From Cohnella silvisoli (lineage in GTDB: Bacteria; Bacillota; Bacilli; Paenibacillales; Paenibacillaceae), in contig NZ_JAIOAP010000005.1 in the NCBI RefSeq assembly GCF_021190915.1, forward strand, positions 1-64,000: a stretch of DNA of 64,000 nt. The letters run 5' to 3'. The position numbers and the translations under genes are program-made. How positions within the stretch are numbered: position 1 is the stretch's first letter; every line of letters begins with the position of its first letter. This document shows, piece after piece, positions 16,547 through 26,741 of this stretch. Below the pieces are notes generated by a model, which did no database searches, was not told where the DNA came from, and saw nothing but the letters and a program-made list of their open reading frames with translations.

Positions 16547-17797
16547 TTATCGTAACGCAACCGGAGGTACATGGGTGTATGATCCGATGACTACGTCCGG
16601 AAGCTCTTGACGATAAATATCGAGCAGTGCCTTCATCCCGTAAATTTCGCCTTGCGCAGGAGGAATCAGCGAGAGGTACGCATCGGGATCGATATTGAGG
16701 TTACGCATTTGGATCAACTTTAGTCCCGTTCTGCGCGCAAATCCGATCATCGCTTCGATCTCCTCTTCGCGATCCGTCACGCCGGGGAAAATCAAATAGT
16801 TGATCGAAGTGTACACGCCTTTGTCCGTCGCATACTTTAGCGATTTCTCCACGTTCTTCAACGTATAGCCTCGTGGTTTGTAGTATGCGTTGTAATGCTC
16901 GTCGAGCGCACTGATCGTGCTTACCCGCATCAGGTCCAAGCCCGCGTCGGTTATCGCCCGCATGTGGTCCGACAAGCCGGCGTTCGTATTGATGTTAATA
17001 TAGCCAAGAGACGTTTGCGCTCTCACGCGTTTGATCGCCTCGATAATCGTCGGCGCTTGCGTGGACGGCTCGCCTTCGCAGCCTTGCCCGAAGCTGATGA
17101 TCGAGTTCGGCTCGGTCAAATGTTCAAGCATGATCTCGACGACTTCGTCGACGGCCGGCTTGAATTTCAAGCGAGTTTGCGGAGCAACGAATCCGCTATC
17201 GTCGGGCTGCTCCGATATGCACCCGTAGCAGCCTGCGTTGCATGAGAAGGATACGGGAACCGCTCCTTCCAAGCGCTGCAAAAATGTATTGGATGCCGTC
17301 AAGCATTCATACTCCAACGCGCAATGGGACAGATGCTTGTAAAGCCGATTGTCCGGATAAGTCTTGAGCAAGCGGTCGACTTGAATTTCGAGGTCAGCGC
17401 GATCGCAATTCTCGGGATTCCATGGCTCGGGATCATCGCTTTGTCCGGCCGCTACGTAGAAGCCATCCTCTTTCCAGACGACAGCCGTGTAGCCGAACAA
17501 AGGAAATTTTTGCGTTTTATCCGTCTTGGAGTAGCCCGGAACGTAGTAGCGAGTAAAGCCTTGCGGAAGCAAAGCCCCAACCGCCTGGTAAGCTCCATGA
17601 ATTAATTTCATTTTCCCGCTGGCCGGGTCCATACCGATCGGGCGGGTATAAGGAAGACCAACCAAAGTTGCTCCCGCCGGCAACGGAATAAGCTCCTCTT
17701 CGAGCAGTTCTACCAGATCGTTGCCGCTGCGGGCTATGCCGTAAAGCTCCGGATGGTCGAATACATTGCCTTGTTCGTCTGCGTATACCAGATGCAT
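16547..17797 (-). CDS. radical SAM protein of unknown function
   Basis: 416 residues. A C-x3-C-x2-C cluster, CNAGCYGC (~residues 203-210), would ligate the 4Fe-4S cluster that binds S-adenosylmethionine; following regions SFGQGCEGEPS and NINTNAG fit the radical SAM barrel. The first ~190 residues form a separate domain unlike SPASM proteins. The substrate is unknown. It follows rho by 26 bp and is probably read from the murA-rho promoter, so it may belong to the core genome rather than to the sugar island next to it. Confidence 0.8.
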   Translation of the reverse strand: MHLVYADEQGNVFDHPELYGIARSGNDLVELLEEELIPLPAGATLVGLPYTRPIGMDPASGKMKLIHGAYQAVGALLPQGFTRYYVPGYSKTDKTQKFPLFGYTAVVWKEDGFYVAAGQSDDPEPWNPENCDRADLEIQVDRLLKTYPDNRLYKHLSHCALEYECLTASNTFLQRLEGAVPVSFSCNAGCYGCISEQPDDSGFVAPQTRLKFKPAVDEVVEIMLEHLTEPNSIISFGQGCEGEPSTQAPTIIEAIKRVRAQTSLGYININTNAGLSDHMRAITDAGLDLMRVSTISALDEHYNAYYKPRGYTLKNVEKSLKYATDKGVYTSINYLIFPGVTDREEEIEAMIGFARRTGLKLIQMRNLNIDPDAYLSLIPPAQGEIYGMKALLDIYRQELPDVVIGSYTHVPPVALR

Positions 17798-17823
17798 GGG
17801 CTAAGCCCTCCTCATATCCTGCT

Positions 17824-19143
17824 TTAAGAGGAGCTGCTGCGCGGAGTGCGGCGTCCCCCGCCGGAGCTTGACGACGGGCTAGGTGAACTAGGCCCTCCGC
17901 TCGTGTCCAGCGAATCCAGAAACTCTTGGTTTGTCTTGGTGTTCGACAGCTTCTTAAGGAAACCTTCCACGAACTCCATCGAATCGTTCATGCTCTTGCG
18001 AATAGCCCACAACTTATCGAGCGCTTCTTTATCAAGCAACAATTCCTCGCGCCTTGTGCCTGAACGTCTGATGTCCAATGCCGGGAAAATACGACGTTCG
18101 GACAGCTTCCGGTCAAGATGCAACTCCATGTTGCCCGTACCCTTAAATTCCTCATAAATGATGTCGTCCATACGCGAGCCCGTCTCCACGAGCGCTGTCG
18201 CCAGGATGGTTAAACTTCCACCCTCTTCGATATTACGCGCCGATCCGAAGAACCTCTTCGGACGATGGAACGCAGCCGGATCGATACCGCCGGATAACGT
18301 GCGACCAGAAGGAGGAACGACCAAATTGTACGCCCGTGCAAGCCTTGTGATGCTATCCAGCAAAATAACGACATCACGCTTATGTTCCACTAAACGAAGC
18401 GCCCGCTCCAGAACGAGCTCGGCCACCTTAATATGATTTTCCGGCACCTCGTCGAAAGTGGACGCAATGACTTCGCCTTTGACCGAACGCTGCATGTCCG
18501 TCACTTCCTCCGGACGCTCGTCGATAAGAAGGACGAATAAATCGATATCCGGATGATTAATCGATATGCTATTGGCAATTTCCTTCAGCAGCAATGTCTT
18601 CCCTGCCTTGGGTTGCGCAACGATTAATCCGCGTTGACCTAATCCGACGGGAGCAATAAGATCCATAATGCGAGTGGACAGATGGGTGGGTGACGTTTCA
18701 AGCTTGATCTTCGTTTGCGGATACAGCGGGGTTAGAGCGGGAAAATGCAGGCGTTCAGCAGCCGTTTCCGGGGTTACGCCATTGACGGCGTTTACCTGCA
18801 AGAGCCCGAAGTAGCGTTCGCTTTCTTTCGGCGCCCGGCACTTACCGGAGACGAGATCGCCTGTGCGCAAATCGAACTTGCGAATTTGCGATGCCGAGAT
18901 GTAAATATCCTCAGCGCTTGGCAAGTAATTGATCGGCCTTAGGAATCCGAATCCTTCGGGCAACACCTCTAGAACGCCTTCCATGAACATGAGACCGCTT
19001 CGCTCCGCTTGCGCGCGCAAGATCGCGATGATCAGTTCCTTTTTCTTCATCTGGTTGTAATTATTGATTTGATGCTGCTTGGCGAGCTTATACAGCTCCG
19101 TCAGCTTCATGCCTTCCAAATCCGCCATCATTAAATCGGTCAA
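17824..19143 (-). CDS. rho: transcription termination factor Rho
   Basis: 439-residue hexameric RNA helicase ending transcription. N-terminal Rho domain ([20 protein letters not shown] split as LYKLAKQHQ and MKKKELI), cold-shock RNA-binding fold with [12 protein letters not shown], Walker [17 protein letters not shown], Walker [17 protein letters not shown]-loop and R-loop [21 protein letters not shown] ([24 protein letters not shown]). I chose TTG 19143 because GGGG is six bases upstream and the product then starts [10 protein letters not shown]; a GTG at 19155 and an ATG at 19131 are alternatives. The C terminus has an extra Ser/Pro/Gly/Arg tail (~last 25 residues) absent from B. subtilis Rho. 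Confidence 0.97.
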   Translation of the reverse strand: MTDLMMADLEGMKLTELYKLAKQHQINNYNQMKKKELIIAILRAQAERSGLMFMEGVLEVLPEGFGFLRPINYLPSAEDIYISASQIRKFDLRTGDLVSGKCRAPKESERYFGLLQVNAVNGVTPETAAERLHFPALTPLYPQTKIKLETSPTHLSTRIMDLIAPVGLGQRGLIVAQPKAGKTLLLKEIANSISINHPDIDLFVLLIDERPEEVTDMQRSVKGEVIASTFDEVPENHIKVAELVLERALRLVEHKRDVVILLDSITRLARAYNLVVPPSGRTLSGGIDPAAFHRPKRFFGSARNIEEGGSLTILATALVETGSRMDDIIYEEFKGTGNMELHLDRKLSERRIFPALDIRRSGTRREELLLDKEALDKLWAIRKSMNDSMEFVEGFLKKLSNTKTNQEFLDSLDTSGGPSSPSPSSSSGGGRRTPRSSSS

Positions 19144-19182
19144 TAGAATCCCCACTTTTATTCAAAAATCAAATCGTCGCTT

Positions 19183-20433
19183 CTAACCTTGTCTCCATAC
19201 TTCCGCTCCCAGATTGCTAAGCTGCGTCACCAACCGTTCGTACCCCCGGTCGATGTATTCAACGCCGCTAATTTCGGTCGTGCCTTCCTCGACAGTGAGC
19301 GCGGCAACAACGAGCGCAGCTCCCGCACGAAGATCCGCGGCCCTTACTTTAGCGGCATTAAGCGGCCCGCCTTCAATGATGGCCGAACGGCCTTCCACCC
19401 GAATTTGCGCACCCATGCGAGCTAACTCAGGTACATGCTTAAACCGATTATTGTACACGTAATCGGATAGTACGCTTACGCCCCGAGCCTGCGTGAGCAA
19501 GCTGGTAATCGGAGATTGCAAGTCCGTAGCAAACCCGGGATAGACTAACGCCTTAACGTCTACCGCTTCATAAAGGGATTGTCCGACAACTCGAATCGCT
19601 TCGTCCATCTCATAAACATGGACGCCCATCTCTTGCAGCTTCGCGGTCATCGCTTCTAAATGCTTAGGAATAATATTATCGATAAGGACGTCGCCGCGGG
19701 TAGCCGCAGCGGCTATCATGTATGTTCCTGCTTGTATGCGATCGGGAATAATAGAATGACGGCAGCCATGCATTTCCTGAACGCCTTCGATCCGGATCGT
19801 CTCCGTACCGGCACCCTTGATCTTGGCCCCCATTGCGTTCAGCAAAGTCGCCACATCAATAATCTCCGGTTCTTTCGCCGCGTTCTCGATCAAAGTTAAC
19901 CCTTTGGCCCTTGAAGCAGCCAACATAATATTTATCGTAGCCCCGACGCTGACGACGTCCAAATAAATCTTGGCTCCCCGCAGTTCCTTAGCCCTAATCC
20001 GAATGGCTCCGTGATCGTTGGTCACTTCCGCTCCCAAAGCTTCGAAGCCTTTAATATGCTGATCGATCGGCCGCGGCTCGAAATTGCAGCCACCTGGCAA
20101 TCCGATCGTCGCCTCTCCGAATCTTCCTAATAAAGCCCCCATTAAATAATAGGATGCTCTTAGAAACTTGACTCTCCCATTAGGCATCGGGACCGATTTC
20201 ATGGAGGACGGATCGATAGTCATCGTGTCATCCTGCCAAGATACTTTGCCCCCAAGCTCTTCTAACAATTCCGCATAAACCGCCACATCGCTGAGTTGAG
20301 GAAGGTTGTCCAGCCTCACTTCCGATTCTGCCAGTATTGCTGCGGGAATAAGAGCGACAGCGCTATTCTTCGCGCCGCTTATTCCGACCGTACCCCTTAG
20401 CGGTCGGCCTCCCCGGACCATCAATTTATCCAA
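19183..20433 (-). CDS. murA: UDP-N-acetylglucosamine 1-carboxyvinyltransferase
   Basis: 416-residue cytoplasmic enzyme adding enolpyruvate to UDP-GlcNAc, the first committed step of peptidoglycan synthesis and the fosfomycin target. Markers: substrate-binding GAKNSA (residues ~20-25), catalytic-loop Cys in [15 protein letters not shown] (~110-124), and [12 protein letters not shown] 20433 is preceded by AGGAGG at nine bases and gives the standard N terminus MDKLMVRGG. Position between fbaA and rho identifies the MurZ/MurAB paralogue of Firmicutes; a second murA near the atp operon is expected elsewhere. Confidence 0.96.
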   Translation of the reverse strand: MDKLMVRGGRPLRGTVGISGAKNSAVALIPAAILAESEVRLDNLPQLSDVAVYAELLEELGGKVSWQDDTMTIDPSSMKSVPMPNGRVKFLRASYYLMGALLGRFGEATIGLPGGCNFEPRPIDQHIKGFEALGAEVTNDHGAIRIRAKELRGAKIYLDVVSVGATINIMLAASRAKGLTLIENAAKEPEIIDVATLLNAMGAKIKGAGTETIRIEGVQEMHGCRHSIIPDRIQAGTYMIAAAATRGDVLIDNIIPKHLEAMTAKLQEMGVHVYEMDEAIRVVGQSLYEAVDVKALVYPGFATDLQSPITSLLTQARGVSVLSDYVYNNRFKHVPELARMGAQIRVEGRSAIIEGGPLNAAKVRAADLRAGAALVVAALTVEEGTTEISGVEYIDRGYERLVTQLSNLGAEVWRQG

Positions 20434-20487
20434 TGCTGTCTTCCTCCTCGTGTTGTTGTCGACGAAAATCATCGACACATGAAGGAA

Positions 20488-20515
20488 CGGGAAAACGCCT
20501 AAAGACGTTTTCCCG
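20488..20515 (-). terminator. terminator after fbaA
   Basis: CGGGAAAACG - 8-base loop - CGTTTTCCCG on the minus strand, followed by the weak T-rich TTCCTTC, 32 bases past the fbaA stop. Strength uncertain. Confidence 0.65.
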
Positions 20516-20546
20516 CGTATGATACGAAATCATTAAATAATTATAA

Positions 20547-21401
20547 TTAAGCTTTGTTGCTGCTTCCAAACAGGCGAATTTTCTCCTGCACGACGGCTTT
20601 CATCGCGTTGCGAGCAGGCGTTAAGTATTTGCGCGGATCATATACGTTGCCATCCTTAGCAAGTACGGCACGGATCGCTTCCGTACAAGCCACTTGGTTC
20701 TCCGTATTGACGTTGATTTTACCTGCGCCGGATTGGATCGCTTCGCGAATCATATCATCCGGAACGCCGGAGCCGCCATGAAGAACGATAGGTACTGGAA
20801 TCTTGGAAACAACCTCTTTAATGATATCGAAATGGATTTTAACTTCGCCTTTGTACATCCCATGCGCGGTACCTACAGCGATAGCCAAGCAATCTACGCC
20901 TGTCTCTTCATAGAAGCGGATTGCTTCTTCCGGCTTAGCGAGCGCTGCATGCGCTTCGTCAACGCTGATATCGTCTTCGACGCCGCCGATCGTTCCCAGC
21001 TCGCCTTCAACGGATACGCCCATCGCATGAGCGGCTTTAACGACTTCTTTGGTTAAGCGAATGTTATCTTCGAAGGAATGGTGCGAGCCGTCGAACATAA
21101 CGGACGAGAAGCCAGCACGGATACATTTCATGGCGATATCGAAATTACTGCCATGGTCCAAGTGCAACGCGATAGGCAAACCGGATTTATCGGCGGCCGC
21201 TTTAGCGATCGCAACCGTGTATTCCATTCCCATATACTTCAGGGCGCCTTCGCTGACACCGAAAATAAAAGGGGATTTCTCTTCGATAGCTGCGTCGGTA
21301 ATCGCTTGAGCGAATTCCAGGTTGTTCATGTTGAATTGGCCAACGGCAAATTTACCGGCTTTGGCTTGCGGCAAAAATTCTGACATCGATACTAATGGCA
21401 T
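20547..21401 (-). CDS. fbaA: class II fructose-1,6-bisphosphate aldolase
   Basis: 284-residue zinc-dependent glycolytic/gluconeogenic aldolase. Zinc and substrate residues lie in ALHLDHGSNFD (residues ~77-87), EGELGTIGG, GTAHGMY and VLHGGSGVPDD. ATG 21401 gives MPLVSMSEFLPQ, the usual N terminus, with AGGAGG upstream. Its position downstream of spo0F matches B. subtilis; the transaldolase gene found between fbaA and murA there is missing here. Confidence 0.96.
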   Translation of the reverse strand: MPLVSMSEFLPQAKAGKFAVGQFNMNNLEFAQAITDAAIEEKSPFIFGVSEGALKYMGMEYTVAIAKAAADKSGLPIALHLDHGSNFDIAMKCIRAGFSSVMFDGSHHSFEDNIRLTKEVVKAAHAMGVSVEGELGTIGGVEDDISVDEAHAALAKPEEAIRFYEETGVDCLAIAVGTAHGMYKGEVKIHFDIIKEVVSKIPVPIVLHGGSGVPDDMIREAIQSGAGKINVNTENQVACTEAIRAVLAKDGNVYDPRKYLTPARNAMKAVVQEKIRLFGSSNKA

Positions 21402-21460
21402 AGTGTACAATTCCTCCTGCGGGTTGCATTCGATTTCTCACGTAACGTGCATACTGCGCT

Positions 21461-21491
21461 ATTATAACACAAAATGACTTTACGAAGTAAA
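21461..21491 (-). promoter_or_regulatory. fbaA promoter (candidate)
   Basis: Clear minus-strand -10 TATAAT (21461-21466) within TGTGTTATAAT; the best -35, TTTACT (21486-21491), is 19 bp away and weak. Confidence 0.5.
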
Positions 21492-21543
21492 CCGAACGGA
21501 TGTTTCCCGCTCTGGAGCGGCGTTAGTCAGATTGAAGACGCTT

Positions 21544-21939
21544 TTATGAACCGGTTGCGGAACGCGGATTCGAGCCTTCTCCCATCTGCATATTAACGGC
21601 AAGTCTCATCTCGTCAATATCGAACGGTTTCGTGAAGTGCATCAGCGCGCCTAAATCGGTAGCTTCCTTAATCATGTCCAATTCGCCGTAAGCCGTCATC
21701 ATGATGACCTTGATTCCGCGGTCATATTCCTTGATCTGCTTGAGAATTTCCAAACCATCCATTCCGGGTATTTTCATGTCGAGAAGCACAAGATCGGGAC
21801 GGTGGTTCTTTACGATGTCCAATGCCGCTCGTCCATTCGCCGCTTGGAAGGTGTCATAGCCTTCCGTCGCAAAAACTTCCAATAGCAATATCCGGATGCC
21901 CACTTGATCATCAACAATCAACAATCTCTTCTTATCCAC
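21544..21939 (-). CDS. spo0F: sporulation response regulator Spo0F
   Basis: 131-residue single receiver domain with no output domain. Acidic pocket (DDQ near residues 10-11), phospho-acceptor Asp in [13 protein letters not shown] (~53), Thr in MMTAYGE (~81) and Lys in [11 protein letters not shown] (~103). It relays phosphate from sporulation kinases to Spo0B and Spo0A. I chose GTG 21939 because GGGGG lies eight bases upstream and the product begins [13 protein letters not shown] sigma-H-like promoter lies 34 bp upstream and a possible Spo0A box further up. Confidence 0.95.
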   Translation of the reverse strand: MDKKRLLIVDDQVGIRILLLEVFATEGYDTFQAANGRAALDIVKNHRPDLVLLDMKIPGMDGLEILKQIKEYDRGIKVIMMTAYGELDMIKEATDLGALMHFTKPFDIDEMRLAVNMQMGEGSNPRSATGS

Positions 21940-21972
21940 GAGCTCATCCCCCCGAATCACCATTGTAGCCTT

Positions 21973-22000
21973 ATTCGTGACTCGGAGTACAAATTCCTTC
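21973..22000 (-). promoter_or_regulatory. sigma-H-type promoter of spo0F (candidate)
   Basis: Minus strand GAAGGAATT, 12 bases, CACGAAT: close to the sigma-H pattern RnAGGAwWW - N11-12 - RnnGAAT, with only the first base of the -10 off. spo0F is sigma-H dependent in B. subtilis. The start codon is 33 bp downstream. Confidence 0.65.
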
Positions 22001-22097
22001 TCTTTCCATGTAAAAATTATGAAGAGGAGCTTTAATATATATTATTCACCAATGTAAACGACACTCAATCATCCAGTTACCAAAAGTATTGCACTAG

Positions 22098-22107
22098 CTC
22101 GACAAAA
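22098..22107 (-). promoter_or_regulatory. possible Spo0A box upstream of spo0F
   Basis: Minus strand TTTTGTCGAG, one base from the TTTTGTCGAA form of the 0A box. It is ~100 bp upstream of the sigma-H-like promoter and borders the tandem repeat. Weak alone; plausible by analogy with B. subtilis spo0F. Confidence 0.4.
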
Positions 22108-22425
22108 ATGTGGGGGTTTGTGCTCGCCATAGTCGGTTTATTCGACTATGGGCAGGGGGTGTTTGGGTTTGTGTTCGCTATAGTCAGTTTATTCGACTAT
22201 GGGCAGGGAGTGTTTGGGTTTGTGTTCGCTAAAGTCGGTTTATTCGACTATGGGCAGAGAGTGTTTGGGCTTGCGCTCGCTATAGTCGGTTATATCGACT
22301 ATGGGCAGGGGGTTTCTGGGTTTGTGCTCGCTATAGTCGGTTTATCCGACTATGGGCAGAGAGTGTTTGGGTTTGCGCTCGCCAAGGTCGGTTTATTCGA
22401 CTATGGGCAGGGAGCGTTTGGGTAG
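22108..22425. repeat. 51-bp tandem repeat, six units, each with a hairpin
   Basis: Six head-to-tail units with a 51-bp period plus a partial seventh. Each has the core ATAGTCG - 7 bases - CGACTAT, an inverted repeat able to form a stem-loop on either strand; the rest is G-rich (GGGCAGGGGGTGTTTGGG). Arms are perfect in units 1, 4 and 5 (unit 5 even lengthens the stem) and carry one or two mismatches in units 2, 3 and 6. The period is a multiple of three so a frame stays open (17-residue repeat), but there is no ribosome site and I do not call a gene. It fills most of the spo0F-pyrG gap. Confidence 0.95.
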
Positions 22426-22507
22426 TTTGGAGTTCTCTGGTTCGTGGGATTCGAATGGTTAAGCGTCAAAATCTGGGTTCCTTCGTTAATTCCACTACGA
22501 TATGTTA

Positions 22508-22630
22508 CCAAGGCCAAAAAACTGCCCTCACCACCTTGAATCCCAGCGTTGCGGCTTCGCCAAGGCCAAAAAACTGCCCTCACTACCTTGAACCGCAGCG
22601 TTGCGGCTTCGCCAAGGCCAAAAAACTGCC
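22508..22630. repeat. 52-bp direct repeat, about 2.4 units
   Basis: The unit beginning CCAAGGCCAAAAAACTGCCC recurs at 22508, 22560 and 22612 (period 52), each of the first two ending CAGCGTTGCGGCTTCG. Copies differ at a few positions. No gene, ribosome site or palindrome explains it. It may be part of a dispersed family in this genome, which this window alone cannot show. Bases 22431-22507 and 22631-22680 hold nothing I recognise. Confidence 0.9.
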
Positions 22631-22680
22631 CAAACGGCGATGATACCCTCGAAGCTCGTATTTTCTACTTTTCAACGTAC

Positions 22681-22711
22681 AAAAAACCGCTCCGGCGCAG
22701 AGCCGAAACGG
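22681..22711 (-). terminator. terminator after pyrG
   Basis: Minus strand CCGTTTCGGC - TCTG(C) - GCCGGAGCGG followed by TTTTTTGT, 20 bases after the pyrG stop. Confidence 0.88.
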
Positions 22712-22731
22712 TGGAATGAAAAAAATTTCGA

Positions 22732-24387
<1,656 letters not shown>

Positions 24388-24420
24388 CTATATTCGCGTG
24401 TTTCCCCAATAAAAAAAGGG

Positions 24421-24502
24421 CAAAAAAACAAAAAAGTGTCACCCAATAAATGGGGGCACTTTTCAAATTCCTATGCTATGGAAAAACTCACTTCTAAAGC
24501 CC
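24421..24502 (-). promoter_or_regulatory. pyrG leader: GGGC initiation region and CTP-responsive attenuator
   Basis: Seven bases after the -10, the minus-strand transcript would start GGGCUUUAG (first G at 24502). An intrinsic terminator follows (AAAAGTGCCCCCATTT ... GGGTGACACTTTTTTG, 24421-24464) whose 5' arm contains CCCCC (24452-24456). In B. subtilis pyrG, low CTP makes polymerase stall before the first C of GGGC and add extra Gs; the poly-G tract pairs with the pyrimidine-rich 5' arm and prevents termination. All needed parts are present here, so the same control is inferred. Confidence 0.85.
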
Positions 24503-24509
24503 AAGCATA

Positions 24510-24538
24510 AGTTTACCGTCTCGAATCGGCGGTGTCAA
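24510..24538 (-). promoter_or_regulatory. pyrG promoter
   Basis: Minus-strand consensus -35 TTGACA (24533-24538), 17-bp spacer, -10 TAAACT (24510-24515); transcript start predicted at the GGGC tract at 24502, 166 nt ahead of the GTG. Confidence 0.85.
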
Positions 24539-24590
24539 GTAAAACGGCTGCGCCGTCCATAGGACGGCGGCATACGTTTATATTGCGCTA

Positions 24591-25178
24591 TTATTTTTCG
24601 TCTTCGTCTTCATCATCTGCCGAGTCGTCGTCCTCATCGTCGTCAAACTCGTCATCGTCGTCTCCGTCTTTCACGTCGAGATCTTCCTCGATTTCAGCGT
24701 CGTCCTCTTCGATGATCACTTCCTCATCGGCTTCGGCCGCTTCTTCGCCCTCTTCGAATACTTCCTCGCGCTCTTCGTCGAAGAGATCGTAAGTTTCGTC
24801 GTCCGGGGATGGAGTATCCTCTTCCTCGCCGTACAGATCGTCATCGTCTTCATCGTCATCATCGTTAATGATGCGCGGACGTTTAGCTCCGCCGTTCATT
24901 GGATCATCGGAGCGCTCCACAGGGTACCAGCGCTTGAGGCCCCAAACATTGCCTCCAACGCATGCAAATCGTCCATCGATATTGATTTCCGTATACAGTT
25001 GGGCAATAACATCCGTAACCTGGCTGTCGGAAAGGCCGCGCATCTTAGCAATTTCAATCATAAGATCGCGATAGTAAAACGGGGTGTTAGCAGACTTGAG
25101 CAATTCATAAGCAAGGTCAACCATTGGCATTTCGCGAATTTTCTCGGAGTCGAGTTTCAGCACGTAGTCGGCGCTCAC
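24591..25178 (-). CDS. rpoE: RNA polymerase delta subunit
   Basis: 195 residues. N-terminal folded HARE-HTH domain (~1-95: IREMPMVDLAYELLKSANTP, then YTEINIDGRFACVGGNVWGL and RWYPVER; each shown in part) and a very acidic disordered tail (~100-195) of Asp and Glu. Delta helps recycle RNA polymerase, reducing non-specific nucleic-acid binding. GTG 25178 is chosen: AGAGGA lies ten bases upstream and it gives VSADYVLKLD; an upstream ATG has AAAGG directly abutting it and would add 19 residues. The tail is longer than the B. subtilis one. Gene order rpoE-pyrG-spo0F matches Bacillus. Confidence 0.95.
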   Translation of the reverse strand: MSADYVLKLDSEKIREMPMVDLAYELLKSANTPFYYRDLMIEIAKMRGLSDSQVTDVIAQLYTEINIDGRFACVGGNVWGLKRWYPVERSDDPMNGGAKRPRIINDDDDEDDDDLYGEEEDTPSPDDETYDLFDEEREEVFEEGEEAAEADEEVIIEEDDAEIEEDLDVKDGDDDDEFDDDEDDDSADDEDEDEK

Positions 25179-25311
25179 GTGACTTCCATCCTCTCTGTAT
25201 GTGAACCGGTAAAAACCTTCACGTTGATTTATCATCCTTTAGTAAACCGTATTTTACATAAAAATGCAAGCCGCGGAAACATACTTTTCATGATTTTATT
25301 TTGCGGCGCGA

Positions 25312-25353
25312 AAAAGCGAAGGAGTGTCCCTGTTGGACATCACCTTCGCTTTT
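25312..25353. terminator. strong two-way hairpin between rpoE and the protease gene
   Basis: AAAAAGCGAAGG..TGTCC - CTGTT - GGACA..CCTTCGCTTTT, with T-tracts at either end. It terminates no gene that I can see: on the minus strand it precedes rpoE, on the plus strand it precedes the protease. It could stop antisense read-through or be a leader structure. The rest of 25179-25560 contains a weak rpoE promoter region (TTGCAT near 25255) and a possible 19-codon reading frame, nothing firm. Confidence 0.6.
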
Positions 25354-25560
25354 CGACTGTATCCCTTCCCGGCCGCTCCGCGGGCGGAGGAACCGGCATG
25401 ACCAAGAGTCTCGCCGGGAAACTCTCCATTCATCCTATGTCAGAAGCTCGGAAATGACACGGAACGCCGCCTATTTCCTGCCAAAAAAGGCCCGTTTCCC
25501 AAGCTTTTATTGGTTCCCCCTCATACAGTAGAGGACACGGCAGTTGAGCGAGCGTAATCT

Positions 25561-26739
25561 GTGCCCGCTTTGCCTGCACTTTCGTCCGGGAGGGAACCTG
25601 CATTGGATGCAAGTGAAATCGTGGAGTGGCTCCAAGACTCCCCTTGCTCCGCACATGAACGCGGGCAACGGGGCATTCTTCGTTTCTTGAATCCCGGAGA
25701 TTATGAGAAGTTCCTGCACGAATTGCGGACCAATCGCCCTCGCTGCGAAAGCCTCAAGGGCGTTAGGCAATTAGGCATCATTCAAGCCATTTCTTGCCCT
25801 TCTCCCGACCGGGGTTTACCTTTTTCGCTAAACAGCAAGATGCAGTGGGAGGAAGATACTCCCGTGCGTATGCACGCATTATCCAAAGGGTCGCTCGTAA
25901 CCGATAAAGGCATCCCTTGGGGCGTTAAGCACATTCAGGCCCCGCAAGCTTGGAGCCGTACGACCGGTCATGGCGTCAAAGTCGGCGTCATCGATACGGG
26001 AGTAGACTTCGGCCATCCCGACCTGCGACACTCTTTGGGACGCGGCATTAACCTGCTTCACCGTCTGGCGTTGCCACAAGACGATAATGGTCACGGCACG
26101 CATATTTCCGGAACGATTGCCGCGGCGAATGAGCTGCAAGGTATGATCGGCGTAGCTCCTCGTGCGACGATCTACCCTGTCAAAGCTTTCGACTACAACG
26201 GAACGGCTTATGTATCGGACATCATCTTAGGCATAGAATGGTGCATCCGCAATCAGATGAATGTAGTCAACATGAGCTTCGGTATGAAGACAAGAAGCAA
26301 ATCGCTGTTGAACGCGGTGAATAACGCGTACCGCTCCGGCGTGTTAATCGTCGCCTCATCCGGTAACGATGGCAGTATCGGGGACATCGATTACCCCGCA
26401 CGCTACAACCAGACCATTGCCGTCGGCGCCACAACCCAACAAAGCCGAATCGCGACGTTCACAAATCGCAGCGGCCTTATCGACATCTATGCTCCCGGAG
26501 AACATGTCGTATCCGCCTGGTTAAGAGGCAAACATCGAGAGATGAGCGGCACTTCCATGGCCACTTCCCATGTGACCGGCGCAGTTGCCCTGCTGCTTGG
26601 GCTGAAGCCAGGGCTGACGCCCGCGCAAATTAAATCCATCATCAAGAAATCAGCAAAGCCGTTGCGAAACAGCAAAGCTCCCCGGATGGCCGGAGAGCTG
26701 AATGTGATGCGCATGATTAAAGCCGCCGACCTTCTCTGA
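25561..26739 (+). CDS. S8 family (subtilisin-like) serine protease
   Basis: 392 residues. Catalytic Asp in VGVIDTGVDFGHPDL (~143), His in NGHGTHISGTIA (~176), oxyanion Asn in VASSGNDG (~263), Ser in EMSGTSMATSHVTGA (~337). The first ~110 residues look like an inhibitor-type propeptide but no signal peptide is visible, so it may act inside the cell, be exported unconventionally, or start elsewhere. GTG 25561 is the first possible start after a stop codon and has no clear ribosome site; a GTG at 25864 behind GGAGG would remove the propeptide. The stop is two bases from the convergent argS stop, with no terminator between. Confidence 0.85.
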   Translation: MPALPALSSGREPALDASEIVEWLQDSPCSAHERGQRGILRFLNPGDYEKFLHELRTNRPRCESLKGVRQLGIIQAISCPSPDRGLPFSLNSKMQWEEDTPVRMHALSKGSLVTDKGIPWGVKHIQAPQAWSRTTGHGVKVGVIDTGVDFGHPDLRHSLGRGINLLHRLALPQDDNGHGTHISGTIAAANELQGMIGVAPRATIYPVKAFDYNGTAYVSDIILGIEWCIRNQMNVVNMSFGMKTRSKSLLNAVNNAYRSGVLIVASSGNDGSIGDIDYPARYNQTIAVGATTQQSRIATFTNRSGLIDIYAPGEHVVSAWLRGKHREMSGTSMATSHVTGAVALLLGLKPGLTPAQIKSIIKKSAKPLRNSKAPRMAGELNVMRMIKAADLL

Positions 26740-26741
26740 GC

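Noticed and set aside
6429..17797. Integrative element or prophage at the rho-rpmE junction
   Set aside because: No integrase, transposase, attachment repeats or phage genes were seen; the island carries only metabolic and regulatory genes.
22108..22425. Open reading frame of 105 codons across the tandem repeat
   Set aside because: It stays open only because the period is 51 bp (a multiple of three). No ribosome site is present and the residue changes track the hairpin, not a protein.
22108..22630. CRISPR array
   Set aside because: Repeats are directly adjacent with no unique spacers, and no cas genes are near.
24532..24792. Serine-rich frame opposite rpoE
   Set aside because: It is the complement of the Asp/Glu-rich tail codons of rpoE.
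25398..25457. 19-codon reading frame with GGAGG before the protease gene
   Set aside because: Too short and without known homology or conserved leader-peptide features; GC-rich context makes a chance match likely. Worth ribosome profiling only.
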